Positions 32,290 through 42,221 of a DNA stretch of 64,000 nucleotides are shown here, one piece after another. Made by a program: the position numbers and the translations under genes. How positions within the stretch are numbered: the stretch's first letter is position 1; each line of letters opens with the position of its first letter. The notes beneath the pieces were generated by a model. The model made no database searches and was not told the origin of the DNA. It worked only from the letters and a program-made list of their open reading frames with translations. Source of the DNA: UBA1858 sp045105615 (GTDB taxonomy: Bacteria; Pseudomonadota; Gammaproteobacteria; UBA4575); contig JBGCDS010000010.1 in the NCBI GenBank assembly GCA_045105615.1, positions 1 through 64,000 on the forward strand, read 5' to 3'.

Positions 32290-33654
32290 TTAATGATTCA
32301 AACGCTGGTTGAGACCGGTAATAAGTTTGTCGCAAACCCCACCAAAACCACCATTACTCAAGATAAGCACATTATCCTGAGGCTGTAAGATTGACAGCAA
32401 ATATTCGACCAAACGTTCTATATCAGTGAATATATTGCTATGTAGACCCGATAATACCCTCTCTATCGACCAACTCAACTCACCGCTATCATAAATACAT
32501 AGTTCAGTTGCAGGAGATAAAGCTTCTTTCAAACGATGCGCATGAATGCCCATCTGCATGGTATTTGAACGAGGCTCAAATACTACAATCATTCTTTGCT
32601 TATCATACTGCTGCTTAAAGGCTTCTAAAGTACATTTGATTTCAGTTGGATGATGTGCAAAATCATCGTAAATAGTAATTCCATCGTACACGCCTTTATT
32701 TTCTAGACGTCTTTTCACTCCAGTAAAATTAGAAAGCGCTTTTAACGAATGCTCTACACTTACACCTGCATGTCTTGCAGCACTTATTGCAGCCATTGCA
32801 TTCAAGGCATTATGTTCGCCTAATAAAGATAAGCGCCCCTCGTATCTTTTACCTCCCTGTGTTGAAATTTTATAAGGGTTTTTTTTATCGTGCACATTTG
32901 CTAGATGCCAATAATTAGATGCTTTCACTCCGAATGATTCATTTTCAGACCAGAGCCCCTGGTCTAACACCTGTTGAATATTCTCATCATCACCATTGAA
33001 AATTAGCTTACCTAACTGCGGAAGAATTTTTATCACATGATGGAATTGTTTCTGCACATCTTGAAGATCACGAAAAATATCTGCATGATCAAATTCAATA
33101 TTATTAATGATCAAGGTGCGCGGCTGATAGTGAACGAACTTAGAGCGCTTATCAAAAAAGGCTGTGTCATATTCATCAGCCTCAATAACAAAAAATGGTT
33201 TATCTCCAATACGCGCAGAGACACCAAAATCATTTGGCACGCCTCCTATTAAAAAACCAGGCTGCATCCCTGCATGTTCCAGGATCCATGCAAGCATGCT
33301 CGCGGTAGTTGTTTTGCCATGCGTACCTGACACTGCAAGCACCCAGCGGCTTTGCAACAAATGCTCACTCAACCATTGAGGCCCCGATATCATTGGCCAT
33401 TGCTCACTCAGCATTCGCTCTATCACAGAGTGCCCTCGAGTCATTACATTCCCTACAACGACCTGATCAGGACGTATATCTAATTGCGATGCATCAAAGC
33501 CTTCAATTAAATCAATACCTGCCGCTTCAAGCTGTGTACTCATAGGTGGATAGACGCCCTCATCTGAGCCAGTAACTTGATAACCCATTTGTTTAGCCAG
33601 CAGCGCCAAGCCACCCATAAATGTTCCACATACCCCGAGGAAGTGAATATGCAT
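32290..33654 (-). CDS. mpl: UDP-MurNAc:L-Ala-gamma-D-Glu-meso-DAP ligase
   Basis: Attaches recycled murein tripeptide to UDP-MurNAc. 454 residues of the Mur ligase family: N-terminal IHFLGVCGTFMGGLA, ATP loop SGTHGKTTTASM, and DFAHHPTE in the C-terminal domain. Together with anmK and mepM this shows murein recycling in the organism. It is followed by the kinase/Lon-domain/thioredoxin genes. Confidence 0.96.
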   Translation of the reverse strand: MHIHFLGVCGTFMGGLALLAKQMGYQVTGSDEGVYPPMSTQLEAAGIDLIEGFDASQLDIRPDQVVVGNVMTRGHSVIERMLSEQWPMISGPQWLSEHLLQSRWVLAVSGTHGKTTTASMLAWILEHAGMQPGFLIGGVPNDFGVSARIGDKPFFVIEADEYDTAFFDKRSKFVHYQPRTLIINNIEFDHADIFRDLQDVQKQFHHVIKILPQLGKLIFNGDDENIQQVLDQGLWSENESFGVKASNYWHLANVHDKKNPYKISTQGGKRYEGRLSLLGEHNALNAMAAISAARHAGVSVEHSLKALSNFTGVKRRLENKGVYDGITIYDDFAHHPTEIKCTLEAFKQQYDKQRMIVVFEPRSNTMQMGIHAHRLKEALSPATELCIYDSGELSWSIERVLSGLHSNIFTDIERLVEYLLSILQPQDNVLILSNGGFGGVCDKLITGLNQRLNH

Positions 33655-33655
33655 T

Positions 33656-34168
33656 TTATATCCTTAGCATTTCTGAAATTGAAAGAAGCATCATGGCATT
33701 TAACAATCTATAGCCCAAACTAATGGATATGCCTGATGATAGATTTAGATCAGCAGCATGTCTCACAATATGTCCATAGGCTATTATTATCCATATAAAC
33801 ATTAAGAAAAATAAAAGCCTGCCAACACTTGAAATATCTTTGACATTTTGATCAACGATAAATACATATGAACATATCGTATGCAAAAAACCAATAACCA
33901 CTCCGACACCTAAAAATGCATTGAACGTTTGATTGATACGCTCTTTTTTACCTCGTAATATCAGCCGTGTGAAAATATATAATAGAATTAAATCCAATAC
34001 GCCATGAATAGCGCCTTTTGTAAATCCATAAATAAGCAACGCATTCAATATGGACAATCCCAAATACAGGTATATTAATATTATTCGGAACGCCTTAGAT
34101 GAGGGACAATCTTGCGGCTTAGCACTTAGCAATGCCAGACGAATATAATACTCAAGAATATATTTCAT
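33656..34168 (-). CDS. hypothetical membrane protein
   Basis: 170 residues from the ATG at 34168, with hydrophobic segments at about 35-58, 61-76, 88-108 and 120-140. No family recognised. A frame starting at 34198 would overlap the acyltransferase gene by 26 bases; I prefer the later start, which begins just past that gene's stop, although its ribosome binding site is weak. It ends one base before mpl starts, so it is probably translationally linked to mpl. Confidence 0.6.
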   Translation of the reverse strand: MKYILEYYIRLALLSAKPQDCPSSKAFRIILIYLYLGLSILNALLIYGFTKGAIHGVLDLILLYIFTRLILRGKKERINQTFNAFLGVGVVIGFLHTICSYVFIVDQNVKDISSVGRLLFFLMFIWIIIAYGHIVRHAADLNLSSGISISLGYRLLNAMMLLSISEMLRI

Positions 34169-34172
34169 TCGC

Positions 34173-34931
34173 TTAGCGTATAAATTTATATATGCCACGC
34201 TTTGATGGCGCCGCCAACCAGTCTTCTAACAGCACCAATTCCTTTGTGGTTGCTGGATAAGGCTCACAATCACCTGTGCGAATTAGGCGAATTCTTTTTT
34301 CTAGGGCCTTATATTTATCGCCCGTAATCCCCGCTCTGCGCAAACCAATTGTATTCAACTTGTAATGCGCTACCGGATCTCGCCCCAACAGACAAAATGG
34401 CAATACATCTTTTGCAACAGGCGCAAATCCGCTTACCATGGCATAGGCGCCAATACGACAAAACTGATGTATCCCTACATTACCGCCAATGATGGCTTTA
34501 TCTCCTACTTCCACATGCCCACTAAGTGCTGCGTAAGCAGTAAGAATCACCTCATTACTTAACAAACAATTGTGTCCCACATGTGTATTACACATTAGAT
34601 AACAACCGTTACCTATTTTAGTCAGCTCTTGATTATTATTAGCGCGATGCACTGAGCAAAACTCTCGAAAAATATTATCATTACCAATTTCCAACCAAGT
34701 TTCTTCGCCGTGGTAGGAAATATCTTGCGGCGCACCACCAAGCACAACATGATCAGCGACGGTATTTCGCTCACCCATGTTGACGTAAGAATGAATTATG
34801 CTATGTGCACCAATGGTAGTTCCTGAACCGATGCGCACATTAGCATGCACGATTGAATATGGTCCGACTTCTACATCTTCTTCTAGATTTGCTGAGCTAG
34901 AGACAATTGCTGTTGTATGAATATTTGCCAT
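34173..34931 (-). CDS. LpxA-like acyl-ACP:UDP-amino-sugar O-acyltransferase
   Basis: 252 residues of hexapeptide repeats forming a left-handed beta-helix. LpxA catalytic residues are kept (NTHVGHNC for His122/His125 of E. coli; SGHVEVG; IHQFCRIG). The glycine acting as acyl-length ruler (Gly173) is retained in MVSG. The loop HRGTVQGGG of true LpxA is replaced by HRANNNQEL. It lies outside the usual lpxD-fabZ-lpxA-lpxB cluster, so it may be a second paralogue with a different acyl or sugar preference. Confidence 0.75.
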   Translation of the reverse strand: MANIHTTAIVSSSANLEEDVEVGPYSIVHANVRIGSGTTIGAHSIIHSYVNMGERNTVADHVVLGGAPQDISYHGEETWLEIGNDNIFREFCSVHRANNNQELTKIGNGCYLMCNTHVGHNCLLSNEVILTAYAALSGHVEVGDKAIIGGNVGIHQFCRIGAYAMVSGFAPVAKDVLPFCLLGRDPVAHYKLNTIGLRRAGITGDKYKALEKRIRLIRTGDCEPYPATTKELVLLEDWLAAPSKRGIYKFIR

Positions 34932-34970
34932 GCCGAATAATATCTGATTCGGCTGAAGGGGTGAAGGTGA

Positions 34971-35354
34971 TTATTTATTTAATAGTCGTTGCAACTTATC
35001 CTGCTGCACTTCGTCCACGTCTACAAAAGTAAAACGAATAGAAAATTGGCTTTCAGCTAACCTTAATACGGCTAATGCATGACTTAATATAGATACTGTC
35101 TCTAATGTTTTCGTGTTTTTAAATTCAGCCGTCATAATAACTAGATCACCAGGCGCAGTTTGTATTCCATTAGGCAATAATTTCGCTAGCAATGCTGACT
35201 CACACTCTACGCGCATACCCCCTAAGGAAATATCCTTAGTAACTACATCAAATCTTGAACCATGTTGATCCACAAGAGTAAACGACACACTGACGTTATA
35301 TCTTAGGTAGGCTCTGCGCTCAATAGAAGACATTTTTTCTTTTTTACTCCACAT
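34971..35354 (-). CDS. PilZ-domain protein
   Basis: 127 residues. The two c-di-GMP-binding motifs of PilZ are visible: RRAYLRYN (RxxxR) and KDISLGGMRVE (D/NxSxxG). A single-domain effector, likely to bind c-di-GMP and affect motility or surface structures. The start at 35354 overlaps ligA by 11 bases; an in-frame ATG at 35333 (MSSIERR) is an equally credible alternative. No diguanylate cyclase is nearby. Confidence 0.85.
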   Translation of the reverse strand: MWSKKEKMSSIERRAYLRYNVSVSFTLVDQHGSRFDVVTKDISLGGMRVECESALLAKLLPNGIQTAPGDLVIMTAEFKNTKTLETVSILSHALAVLRLAESQFSIRFTFVDVDEVQQDKLQRLLNK

Positions 35355-37365
35355 TAACCAATGCTATTAAATCCTGCTCACTTAACACTGGCACAGCTAA
35401 TTTTTCTGCTTTTTGCAATTTAGACCCCGCTTTTTCTCCAGCCACCAATGCAGTAGTATTTTTCGAGATACTTGATACTACTTTACCGCCTTTGGCACGA
35501 ATAGCCTGCGCTGCTTGATCTCGCGTCATACTAGCAAGGCTGCCGGTCAAAACATAAGTATTTCCCGATAAAACGCCTGCGGAATCGGTACCACTTGTCT
35601 CTGGCATGTCCCAGTTAATTCCAATCTCATTGCACAACATGAGTATCAACTGCGTATTTGCTTCATGTGAAAAGTATTGAGTAATATGTTTTGCCACAAT
35701 TGGCCCCACATCTGGTACTTTTTGCAACGTTTCCTCATCCGCTGCCATGAGCTTTTTCATGTCATATTCAAAATAATCAACTAATGCTATCGCTGTCGCT
35801 ACGCCAACTTCACGAATTCCCAACCCAAATAAGAATTTTGCAAAATCCGCCTGTTTGCTTTTCTCAATTGCCTGCAAAACATTTTGCGCAGATTTTTCAC
35901 CCATCCGATCTAGATTACTTAGCATATCTTCATCTAAGCGATACAAGTCAGACAGATCTTTTACTAAATCCGCTTCGACCAACTGATCAATTAACTTGTC
36001 ACCAAGACCCTCAATATCCATTGCATTTCGCGATGCATAATGTTTTATCGCACCCTTACGTTGAGCCGGACATGAAAAACCTGCAATGCAACGAGCAACA
36101 GCTTCATCCTCTACTCTTACAATCTCATTTGCACATTCAGGACATTTCTTAGGAAGCTTAATTTTGCGCGAACCTTTATGACGTCGCTCCAGCACTACTT
36201 TAACTATTTCAGGAATCACATCGCCGGCTCTGCGAATTATCACCGTGTCGCCTACACGAACATCTTTACGCTCAACTTCATCCATATTGTGTAATGTGGC
36301 ATTACTCACGGTAACACCGCCCACAAAGACTGGTTCAAGTTTAGCTACTGGAGTAATTGCACCGGTGCGACCGACTTGAAACTCAATATCATTCACTAAT
36401 GTGATTTCTTCTTGCGCCGGAAATTTATGTGCAGTCGCCCATCGTGGCGCACGCGATACAAATCCAAGCTGATCTTGGTATCGCTTTAAATTAACCTTAT
36501 AAACAATGCCATCAATTTCATAGTCCAGCTGTTCACGTTGTTGTTGTATTTTTTCATAAAACCGCCAACAACCCTGCACTCCTTTCACTAGTTCAATCAA
36601 AGGGCAAACACGCAAGCCCCATTTTTTTAGCATTCCCAGCATAGCGTTGTGATCACCAGGTAGCACTCCACCCTCAACTAAACCTACTCCGTAGCAAAAC
36701 ATTTCTAGTGGTCGTTTGGCCGTTAATCTTGCATCTAATTGGCGCAAACTTCCTGCTGCAGCATTACGCGGGTTAACAAATTCTTTTTGATCGTTTTTGC
36801 GTGCATCCTCATTCATTTGCAAAAATCCTTTTTTGGAAATGAATACTTCTCCTCGCACTTCTAGTTGTTGAGGAATATTTTCCCCCTCTAATTTCAGTGG
36901 CACAGAACGTATGGTGCGAACATTTTCGGTGATATCCTCACCTGTATTTCCATCTCCGCGTGTAGCTGCCTGTATCAGCAGGCCATTCTCATAGCGCAGA
37001 CTAACCGCGAGACCATCTAGCTTTGGCTCAGCGTTATAATCAATCTGCTTACTATTATCTAGCCTATCTTTAACACGTTTATCAAATGCTTCGAGCTCTT
37101 CCAAATTAAACACATTACTCAACGACAGCATTGGCAAGGCATGCTTAACCGGTTTAAACGAATCCAGAGGGGAGCCCGCAACTCGCTGTGTAGGAGAATC
37201 TGAAGTGATTAATTCGGGGTATTGATTTTCTAACGTAATAAGTTCACGCATCAAACGATCATATTCAGCATCGGGAACGGAAGGATCGTCTATCACATAA
37301 TATGAATAATCATGCTTACGTATCTGCACACGTAGCTTATCAATTCTTTTTGAATCAGAAGTCAT
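35344..37365 (-). CDS. ligA: NAD-dependent DNA ligase
   Basis: 673 residues. The adenylation lysine is in EPKLDGLAVSL, a zinc finger of four cysteines follows (CPECANE and CIAGFSCP), then HhH repeats and a C-terminal BRCT domain (GNTYVLTGSLASMTRDQA) ending near 673. Seals nicks in replication and repair. Follows zipA, as in Pseudomonas. Confidence 0.97.
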   Translation of the reverse strand: MTSDSKRIDKLRVQIRKHDYSYYVIDDPSVPDAEYDRLMRELITLENQYPELITSDSPTQRVAGSPLDSFKPVKHALPMLSLSNVFNLEELEAFDKRVKDRLDNSKQIDYNAEPKLDGLAVSLRYENGLLIQAATRGDGNTGEDITENVRTIRSVPLKLEGENIPQQLEVRGEVFISKKGFLQMNEDARKNDQKEFVNPRNAAAGSLRQLDARLTAKRPLEMFCYGVGLVEGGVLPGDHNAMLGMLKKWGLRVCPLIELVKGVQGCWRFYEKIQQQREQLDYEIDGIVYKVNLKRYQDQLGFVSRAPRWATAHKFPAQEEITLVNDIEFQVGRTGAITPVAKLEPVFVGGVTVSNATLHNMDEVERKDVRVGDTVIIRRAGDVIPEIVKVVLERRHKGSRKIKLPKKCPECANEIVRVEDEAVARCIAGFSCPAQRKGAIKHYASRNAMDIEGLGDKLIDQLVEADLVKDLSDLYRLDEDMLSNLDRMGEKSAQNVLQAIEKSKQADFAKFLFGLGIREVGVATAIALVDYFEYDMKKLMAADEETLQKVPDVGPIVAKHITQYFSHEANTQLILMLCNEIGINWDMPETSGTDSAGVLSGNTYVLTGSLASMTRDQAAQAIRAKGGKVVSSISKNTTALVAGEKAGSKLQKAEKLAVPVLSEQDLIALVNVE

Positions 37366-37409
37366 TCAACGCAAGCGCCAATAAATATTAGTTGGATAAC
37401 TTATAGTGA

Positions 37410-38189
37410 CTACGCAGTGACACTCTGCTTGGTTGCTCGCAAACCAAATAACTGTACTTGCTCTTTGTATACTGAGATTGATTGTTTGGTGATTAAATTA
37501 TGATTCTCATCTAGTAAATCACCGTTTAAAAATGCTGCTAGTCGTTGCGCATGCTCAGCCATTATATTAAACGATTTAAGTTCATCTTCGGGACCAGGCA
37601 ATTGCAATATCATGGTTAAACCGCGTGTTTCAAATGCATCCATTTCCTGCATATCAAACACACCTGGTTTAAGCATATTAGCAACACAATAAACACTAAG
37701 CTTTTTACTCAGCCTCTCAACATTGTAATGAAATATGCCCATCTCACCATATTCAAGATCTAGGTCTGACATCATACGAACTATCATTGGTCCGGTGAAG
37801 ACTTCACCTGCTCGCGCAACTACATGAAAAATCACCAGCATTTCTTTGCTGGTTTTATCGCTGGCAGCCTGTTCGACTGATGTCGTTCTACGAGTGGCCT
37901 CCATCCGTGCACGCTGCGCCTCTTGCACTCTTTTAGAAATTGTTTCTTCGCGCAGCTCTTTGCTAACATCTTGAAACTCTGAGCGCAGATCATCTGGCAG
38001 ACCCAATGTCTCGTCCACTTGAGACAATGAAGGTATATCGTCTAGCTCATCAGTCAAATCAATATCGTTTTCACTGAGCTCATCGATTTGTCTATCTTTA
38101 GAATTAGCGCGATACCATACATAAATGGCCGCAATTATCACTGCCGCAAGGATAGCCAGCGCGATACGTAACTCAAAAGCAGATACCAT
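37410..38189 (-). CDS. zipA: cell division protein ZipA
   Basis: 259 residues with an N-terminal membrane anchor at about 6-24 (LRIALAILAAVIIAAIYVWY), a charged linker to about 118, and the FtsZ-binding domain from about 120 (MLVIFHVVARAGEVFTGPM). Tethers FtsZ to the membrane. Sits between smc and ligA. Confidence 0.95.
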   Translation of the reverse strand: MVSAFELRIALAILAAVIIAAIYVWYRANSKDRQIDELSENDIDLTDELDDIPSLSQVDETLGLPDDLRSEFQDVSKELREETISKRVQEAQRARMEATRRTTSVEQAASDKTSKEMLVIFHVVARAGEVFTGPMIVRMMSDLDLEYGEMGIFHYNVERLSKKLSVYCVANMLKPGVFDMQEMDAFETRGLTMILQLPGPEDELKSFNIMAEHAQRLAAFLNGDLLDENHNLITKQSISVYKEQVQLFGLRATKQSVTA

Positions 38190-38229
38190 ATTGCCTACCT
38201 ATTTATATATTTTGATCGAAACAGCATTA

Positions 38230-41200
38230 TCACGCTGTCGCAAGTTTAACTGCTTCTTCTATATCTACTGAGACCAATCTAGACACACCAGGTTCATTCA
38301 TTGTTACACCCAACATATGGTCTGCGTAACTCATGGTACTCTTATTATGAGTAATAAATACAAACTGCACATGCTTACTCATGTCTTTAATTAGATCACA
38401 GAATCGTCCGACGTTGGCATCGTCCAAAGGTGCATCGACCTCATCGAGTAGACAGAATGGCGCAGGGTTTAATTCAAATATCGCTAGCACAAGCGCTACT
38501 GCGGTTAATGCTTTTTCACCACCTGAGAGTAGCTGGATTGAAGACACGCGCTTACCCGGTGGTCTTGCCATAATCGTGACACCTGCAGTGAGCAGATCAT
38601 CGCCTGTCATTTCTAGATATGCTTTACCGCCAGGGAACAAGCGCGGATACATTCTTTGCATATGAGAATTGACTAAATCAAAGGTCTCTTTAAAGCGCTC
38701 TTTAGTTTCTTTATCGATCTTACGGATAGCAGTCTCTAACGTTTCTAACGCTTTATTCAAATCTTCATGCTGCGAATCAAGATATTCTTTGCGTTCGCTT
38801 TGTTCTTTAAACTCATCAATGGCAGCTAGGTTTATAGAACCAAGGCGTTTAATCTTTTCTTCAATCTCTGCAACCAGTTTTTCCCAACGATCTAATGCTG
38901 CATCTTCTGCTAACTCATTTGTCAGTTCTTCCATCGTCCAATCAAACTGATCTAACTGCTCTTTAATTGTTTGTACACGAACTTTTAGTTCCTGCCACTT
39001 CATACGCTGCAGATTTAAAGCTTCACGTTGCTCTCCAATCTTATTATCGGCACTGACACGCTGCTCATCTTTTTCTCGAATCGTTGTGTCTACTTTTTCC
39101 AAACTGGCTCTTGACTCAGCAAGTCTCTGTTCGACTAACAGCCTGCTTTCCAATTTATTTTTTAACGTTTCGGAGAATTCTTGAATAGGTTGATCACTTT
39201 CTGCAATTGCTTCAGCTAAATGCTCAAGACGAAGATTGCCTTCCGACTGCTCCATCTGCAGACGACTAAAAATTGATTTAGAAGTAGCTGAACGCGTACG
39301 AAGGGCTTCAATTTCCAACTGTAGTGAATGCTTTCGCTCTTGTAATTGAGTTGCCTGCTCTTTACGTTCATTAAACTCAAAAACAACTTCCTCTTTACGT
39401 CCAAGCAGTTGATCTTTACGCACTTGCAAAGAATTTAAATTAACCTGCGCGACCTCATAGCTTTTTGTCGCCGCTTGCTTCTGACTAGAATAATCATGCA
39501 GCTGAGAGGTTACCTCTTCAACAGAATTACGTAACTGCGTATCACGATGCTGCCAATGCTTGATTGCAGCTTGGCTCTTGGACAACTCTGACTGAATCTC
39601 TGCATGCTGCTGGAATGCCAAGTTATGCGCCTGCTGAGCATCTTCGCGTTGTTGCTCTTGATCAGACAACTGCTCTAGTGCATTTTGATGCTGCTCAGAA
39701 ATAACCGCGATCACTTCATTAATCTGACCCAATTGCTCTGTCAGATCTACAATATCTGCTTTTCGACTTAATACACCATCATTTCCATTTTCAGTATTAG
39801 AGTAACGCACCCATGTGGCGCTCAACCAAAGTCCATCAGCAGTAATCACTGACTCGCCATCTTGAAGTTGTTTGCGAATAACTAATGCTTGATTTAGATT
39901 GTCAGCTACGAGAATTTTTTGTAATTCTGCTTTTATACCCAAACTAGATTTTATCTTACTAGCAAGCGTATTTGATGATGCCTGTATATCTTGAACAGTA
40001 TTTGCTTCAAAAAACATCACATGTCCTTCTTGCAATTCATCTAATTGCAACGCAATTTGATCTAGATCCGAGGTGCAAATCGCTTCAAGGTAACCATCTA
40101 ATACTGTTTCGACTGCACGCTCCCAACCTGCTTCCACTTCAACCTGGTCAGCAAGTCTTGGCGCACGATCCAAATGTTTATCGCTAATCCATTGCTGCAG
40201 TTGTTGCTGTTCGCCTTTTAAAGCAGCATCCTGCAGTGCTTGCAAGGTGGATAATTCGCTTTTGATCTGTTGATTTTCAGCTTTACTATCCTCAAGCTGC
40301 ATAGACAGATCTTCGATTCTTCCGCGTGACTGAGTAATATTTTCAATGGATTGCTCGAGCATACGCTTACAATCACTCACAGCTTCCGCGCGCGCTTCTA
40401 AACGTTTTTGAATGGAGTCGAGATCGAACTCATGCTCACTTTGAAGCAACTCGTTGTGTTCTGATTGATATCGTTGCTGTCGCTCTTGCAAGCGATTCAT
40501 TTCTTGACCTAAAAATTCGATACGCTGCGAATGCGCCTGTACTTGATGACTTGGCTCGTTCGCTTCATGCATGAGTTCTTCCCATGCTTCACGCCATAAT
40601 ATCTCTGCGGTTTCAGCGCTAGATACTGCTTCGCCGACTTCAACATATTGCTCATTAAGCGACTCAAGCTCAGCCTGCATAGTTTGCATTTGCTGCTCAA
40701 ATTCCTGCTGCGCATCATCCTGTTTCGCCAACTCTTCAACTAACGAGTCTAAATTTGATTTGGTTTTTTCCAAGTCACTTTCATGGCGTTGCTTAGTTTC
40801 GCTAGCATGTTGAATAGACTGTTCTAAGCGAGAAATATCTGCACCTACTTGATAGTATTCGCCCTGTACTTTATTCATTGAGTCATTAGCTGAACTATGC
40901 TCTTGGCGCAACTGCTCCAACTCAGCTTCTAGTGTGCGCAAGTGAGCAATCGTTTCTTCTAGCTTTGTTTCTTTATGTTCAACGTTCTTATGTTGCTCAT
41001 CCAGCTCTGTATGCATAGATTGCATACGCAACAATAATAATTCTGCATTAGAACGTCGCTCTTCAGACTTTAATTGCTTATATTTTTCTGCGGCAGAGGC
41101 TTGGCGCTTCAACTTTGCAATTTGCTTAGCTACTTCTTCGATCAAATCATTTAACCGATCTAAATTCTCGCGCGTATGACGAATTCTATTTTCTGTTTCA

Positions 41201-41730
41201 CGACGTCGCTCTTTATATTTTGATATGCCGGCCGCTTCTTCTAAATGCGCACGCATTTCTTCAGGTTTAGCATCTATTAAACGCGATATTGTTCCCTGCT
41301 CGATAATGGCATAACTACGTGGACCTAAGCCGGTACCCAAGAAAATATCTGAGATATCACGGCGACGGCAATGGGTGCCATTTAAAAAATACTTAGATTG
41401 GCCATCTCGAGTGACTTGACGACGAATCGCTATCTCACTATACGAGGCATATTGGCCACCGGCTTTACCTTGAGCATTGTCGAATACTAGCTCGACGCTG
41501 GCTTGACCCACCGGCTTACGATTACTAGAGCCTTTGAAAATAACGTCTTCTAAGGTGTCACCGCGTATGTTTTTTGAGCTAGCGCCCATCACCCAGCGAA
41601 TAGCATCAACTATATTGGATTTTCCACAGCCGTTTGGACCGACGATTCCCACCATATCACTAGGGAATAGGAAGTCTGTTGAGTCGACAAAGGACTTAAA
41701 ACCAGACATTTTTATTTTACGAAGACGCAT
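38230..41730 (-). CDS. smc: chromosome segregation protein SMC
   Basis: 1166 residues: Walker A GPNGCGKSNIVDAIRW near residue 32, two long coiled coils around a hinge at about 500-640, and the C-terminal head with LSGGEKALTAVALV and FCLLDEVDAPLDDAN. Forms the condensin with ScpA/ScpB, which are not in the window. The genome therefore uses SMC rather than MukB. Confidence 0.97.
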   Translation of the reverse strand: MRLRKIKMSGFKSFVDSTDFLFPSDMVGIVGPNGCGKSNIVDAIRWVMGASSKNIRGDTLEDVIFKGSSNRKPVGQASVELVFDNAQGKAGGQYASYSEIAIRRQVTRDGQSKYFLNGTHCRRRDISDIFLGTGLGPRSYAIIEQGTISRLIDAKPEEMRAHLEEAAGISKYKERRRETENRIRHTRENLDRLNDLIEEVAKQIAKLKRQASAAEKYKQLKSEERRSNAELLLLRMQSMHTELDEQHKNVEHKETKLEETIAHLRTLEAELEQLRQEHSSANDSMNKVQGEYYQVGADISRLEQSIQHASETKQRHESDLEKTKSNLDSLVEELAKQDDAQQEFEQQMQTMQAELESLNEQYVEVGEAVSSAETAEILWREAWEELMHEANEPSHQVQAHSQRIEFLGQEMNRLQERQQRYQSEHNELLQSEHEFDLDSIQKRLEARAEAVSDCKRMLEQSIENITQSRGRIEDLSMQLEDSKAENQQIKSELSTLQALQDAALKGEQQQLQQWISDKHLDRAPRLADQVEVEAGWERAVETVLDGYLEAICTSDLDQIALQLDELQEGHVMFFEANTVQDIQASSNTLASKIKSSLGIKAELQKILVADNLNQALVIRKQLQDGESVITADGLWLSATWVRYSNTENGNDGVLSRKADIVDLTEQLGQINEVIAVISEQHQNALEQLSDQEQQREDAQQAHNLAFQQHAEIQSELSKSQAAIKHWQHRDTQLRNSVEEVTSQLHDYSSQKQAATKSYEVAQVNLNSLQVRKDQLLGRKEEVVFEFNERKEQATQLQERKHSLQLEIEALRTRSATSKSIFSRLQMEQSEGNLRLEHLAEAIAESDQPIQEFSETLKNKLESRLLVEQRLAESRASLEKVDTTIREKDEQRVSADNKIGEQREALNLQRMKWQELKVRVQTIKEQLDQFDWTMEELTNELAEDAALDRWEKLVAEIEEKIKRLGSINLAAIDEFKEQSERKEYLDSQHEDLNKALETLETAIRKIDKETKERFKETFDLVNSHMQRMYPRLFPGGKAYLEMTGDDLLTAGVTIMARPPGKRVSSIQLLSGGEKALTAVALVLAIFELNPAPFCLLDEVDAPLDDANVGRFCDLIKDMSKHVQFVFITHNKSTMSYADHMLGVTMNEPGVSRLVSVDIEEAVKLATA

Positions 41731-41804
41731 AGGTTAATATCCAGTAAAATAACAGCTAGTTATAGCAAGTTGTTGAGAATCTAAAACCAAAAGATTATGT
41801 AAAT

Positions 41805-42197
41805 ATGTCAAAAAATATTCCAGAAAATATATTAGATACGTTTGAAAATCCCGAACCAGGAAATGATTATACCATCCGAATCACTACACCTGAATTTACT
41901 TGTCTGTGTCCGCTCACAGGACAACCAGACTTCGCACAATTACGCTTAGAGTATATACCCGACCAACTATGCGTTGAACTTAAGTCTTATAAATTATACA
42001 TGGTGTCGTTCAGGGATACAGCCGCTTTTCACGAAGCAATAACAAATCAAATTTTAAATTCATTATCTTCTTTAACCGCGCCTCGCTTTATGCGCTTAAC
42101 TGCAGAATGGAATGTGCGCGGAGGGATTTATACACAAGTCGTCGTTGAGCATCGCAAACCAGGCTGGCAAACAGCAACAGCTGTTCAATTGCCTTAA
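41805..42197 (+). CDS. queF: NADPH-dependent 7-cyano-7-deazaguanine reductase, short type
   Basis: 130 residues of the single-domain (YkvM-type) QueF. TCLCPLTGQPDFA carries the substrate-adduct cysteine and ELKSYKLYMVSFRD is the NADPH-binding QueF motif. Makes preQ1 for queuosine in tRNA; tgt and queA, the next steps, are at 62.7-64 kb. Divergent from smc. Confidence 0.95.
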   Translation: MSKNIPENILDTFENPEPGNDYTIRITTPEFTCLCPLTGQPDFAQLRLEYIPDQLCVELKSYKLYMVSFRDTAAFHEAITNQILNSLSSLTAPRFMRLTAEWNVRGGIYTQVVVEHRKPGWQTATAVQLP

Positions 42198-42221
42198 GCA
42201 AGTTATCTCATAAGGTACTGT

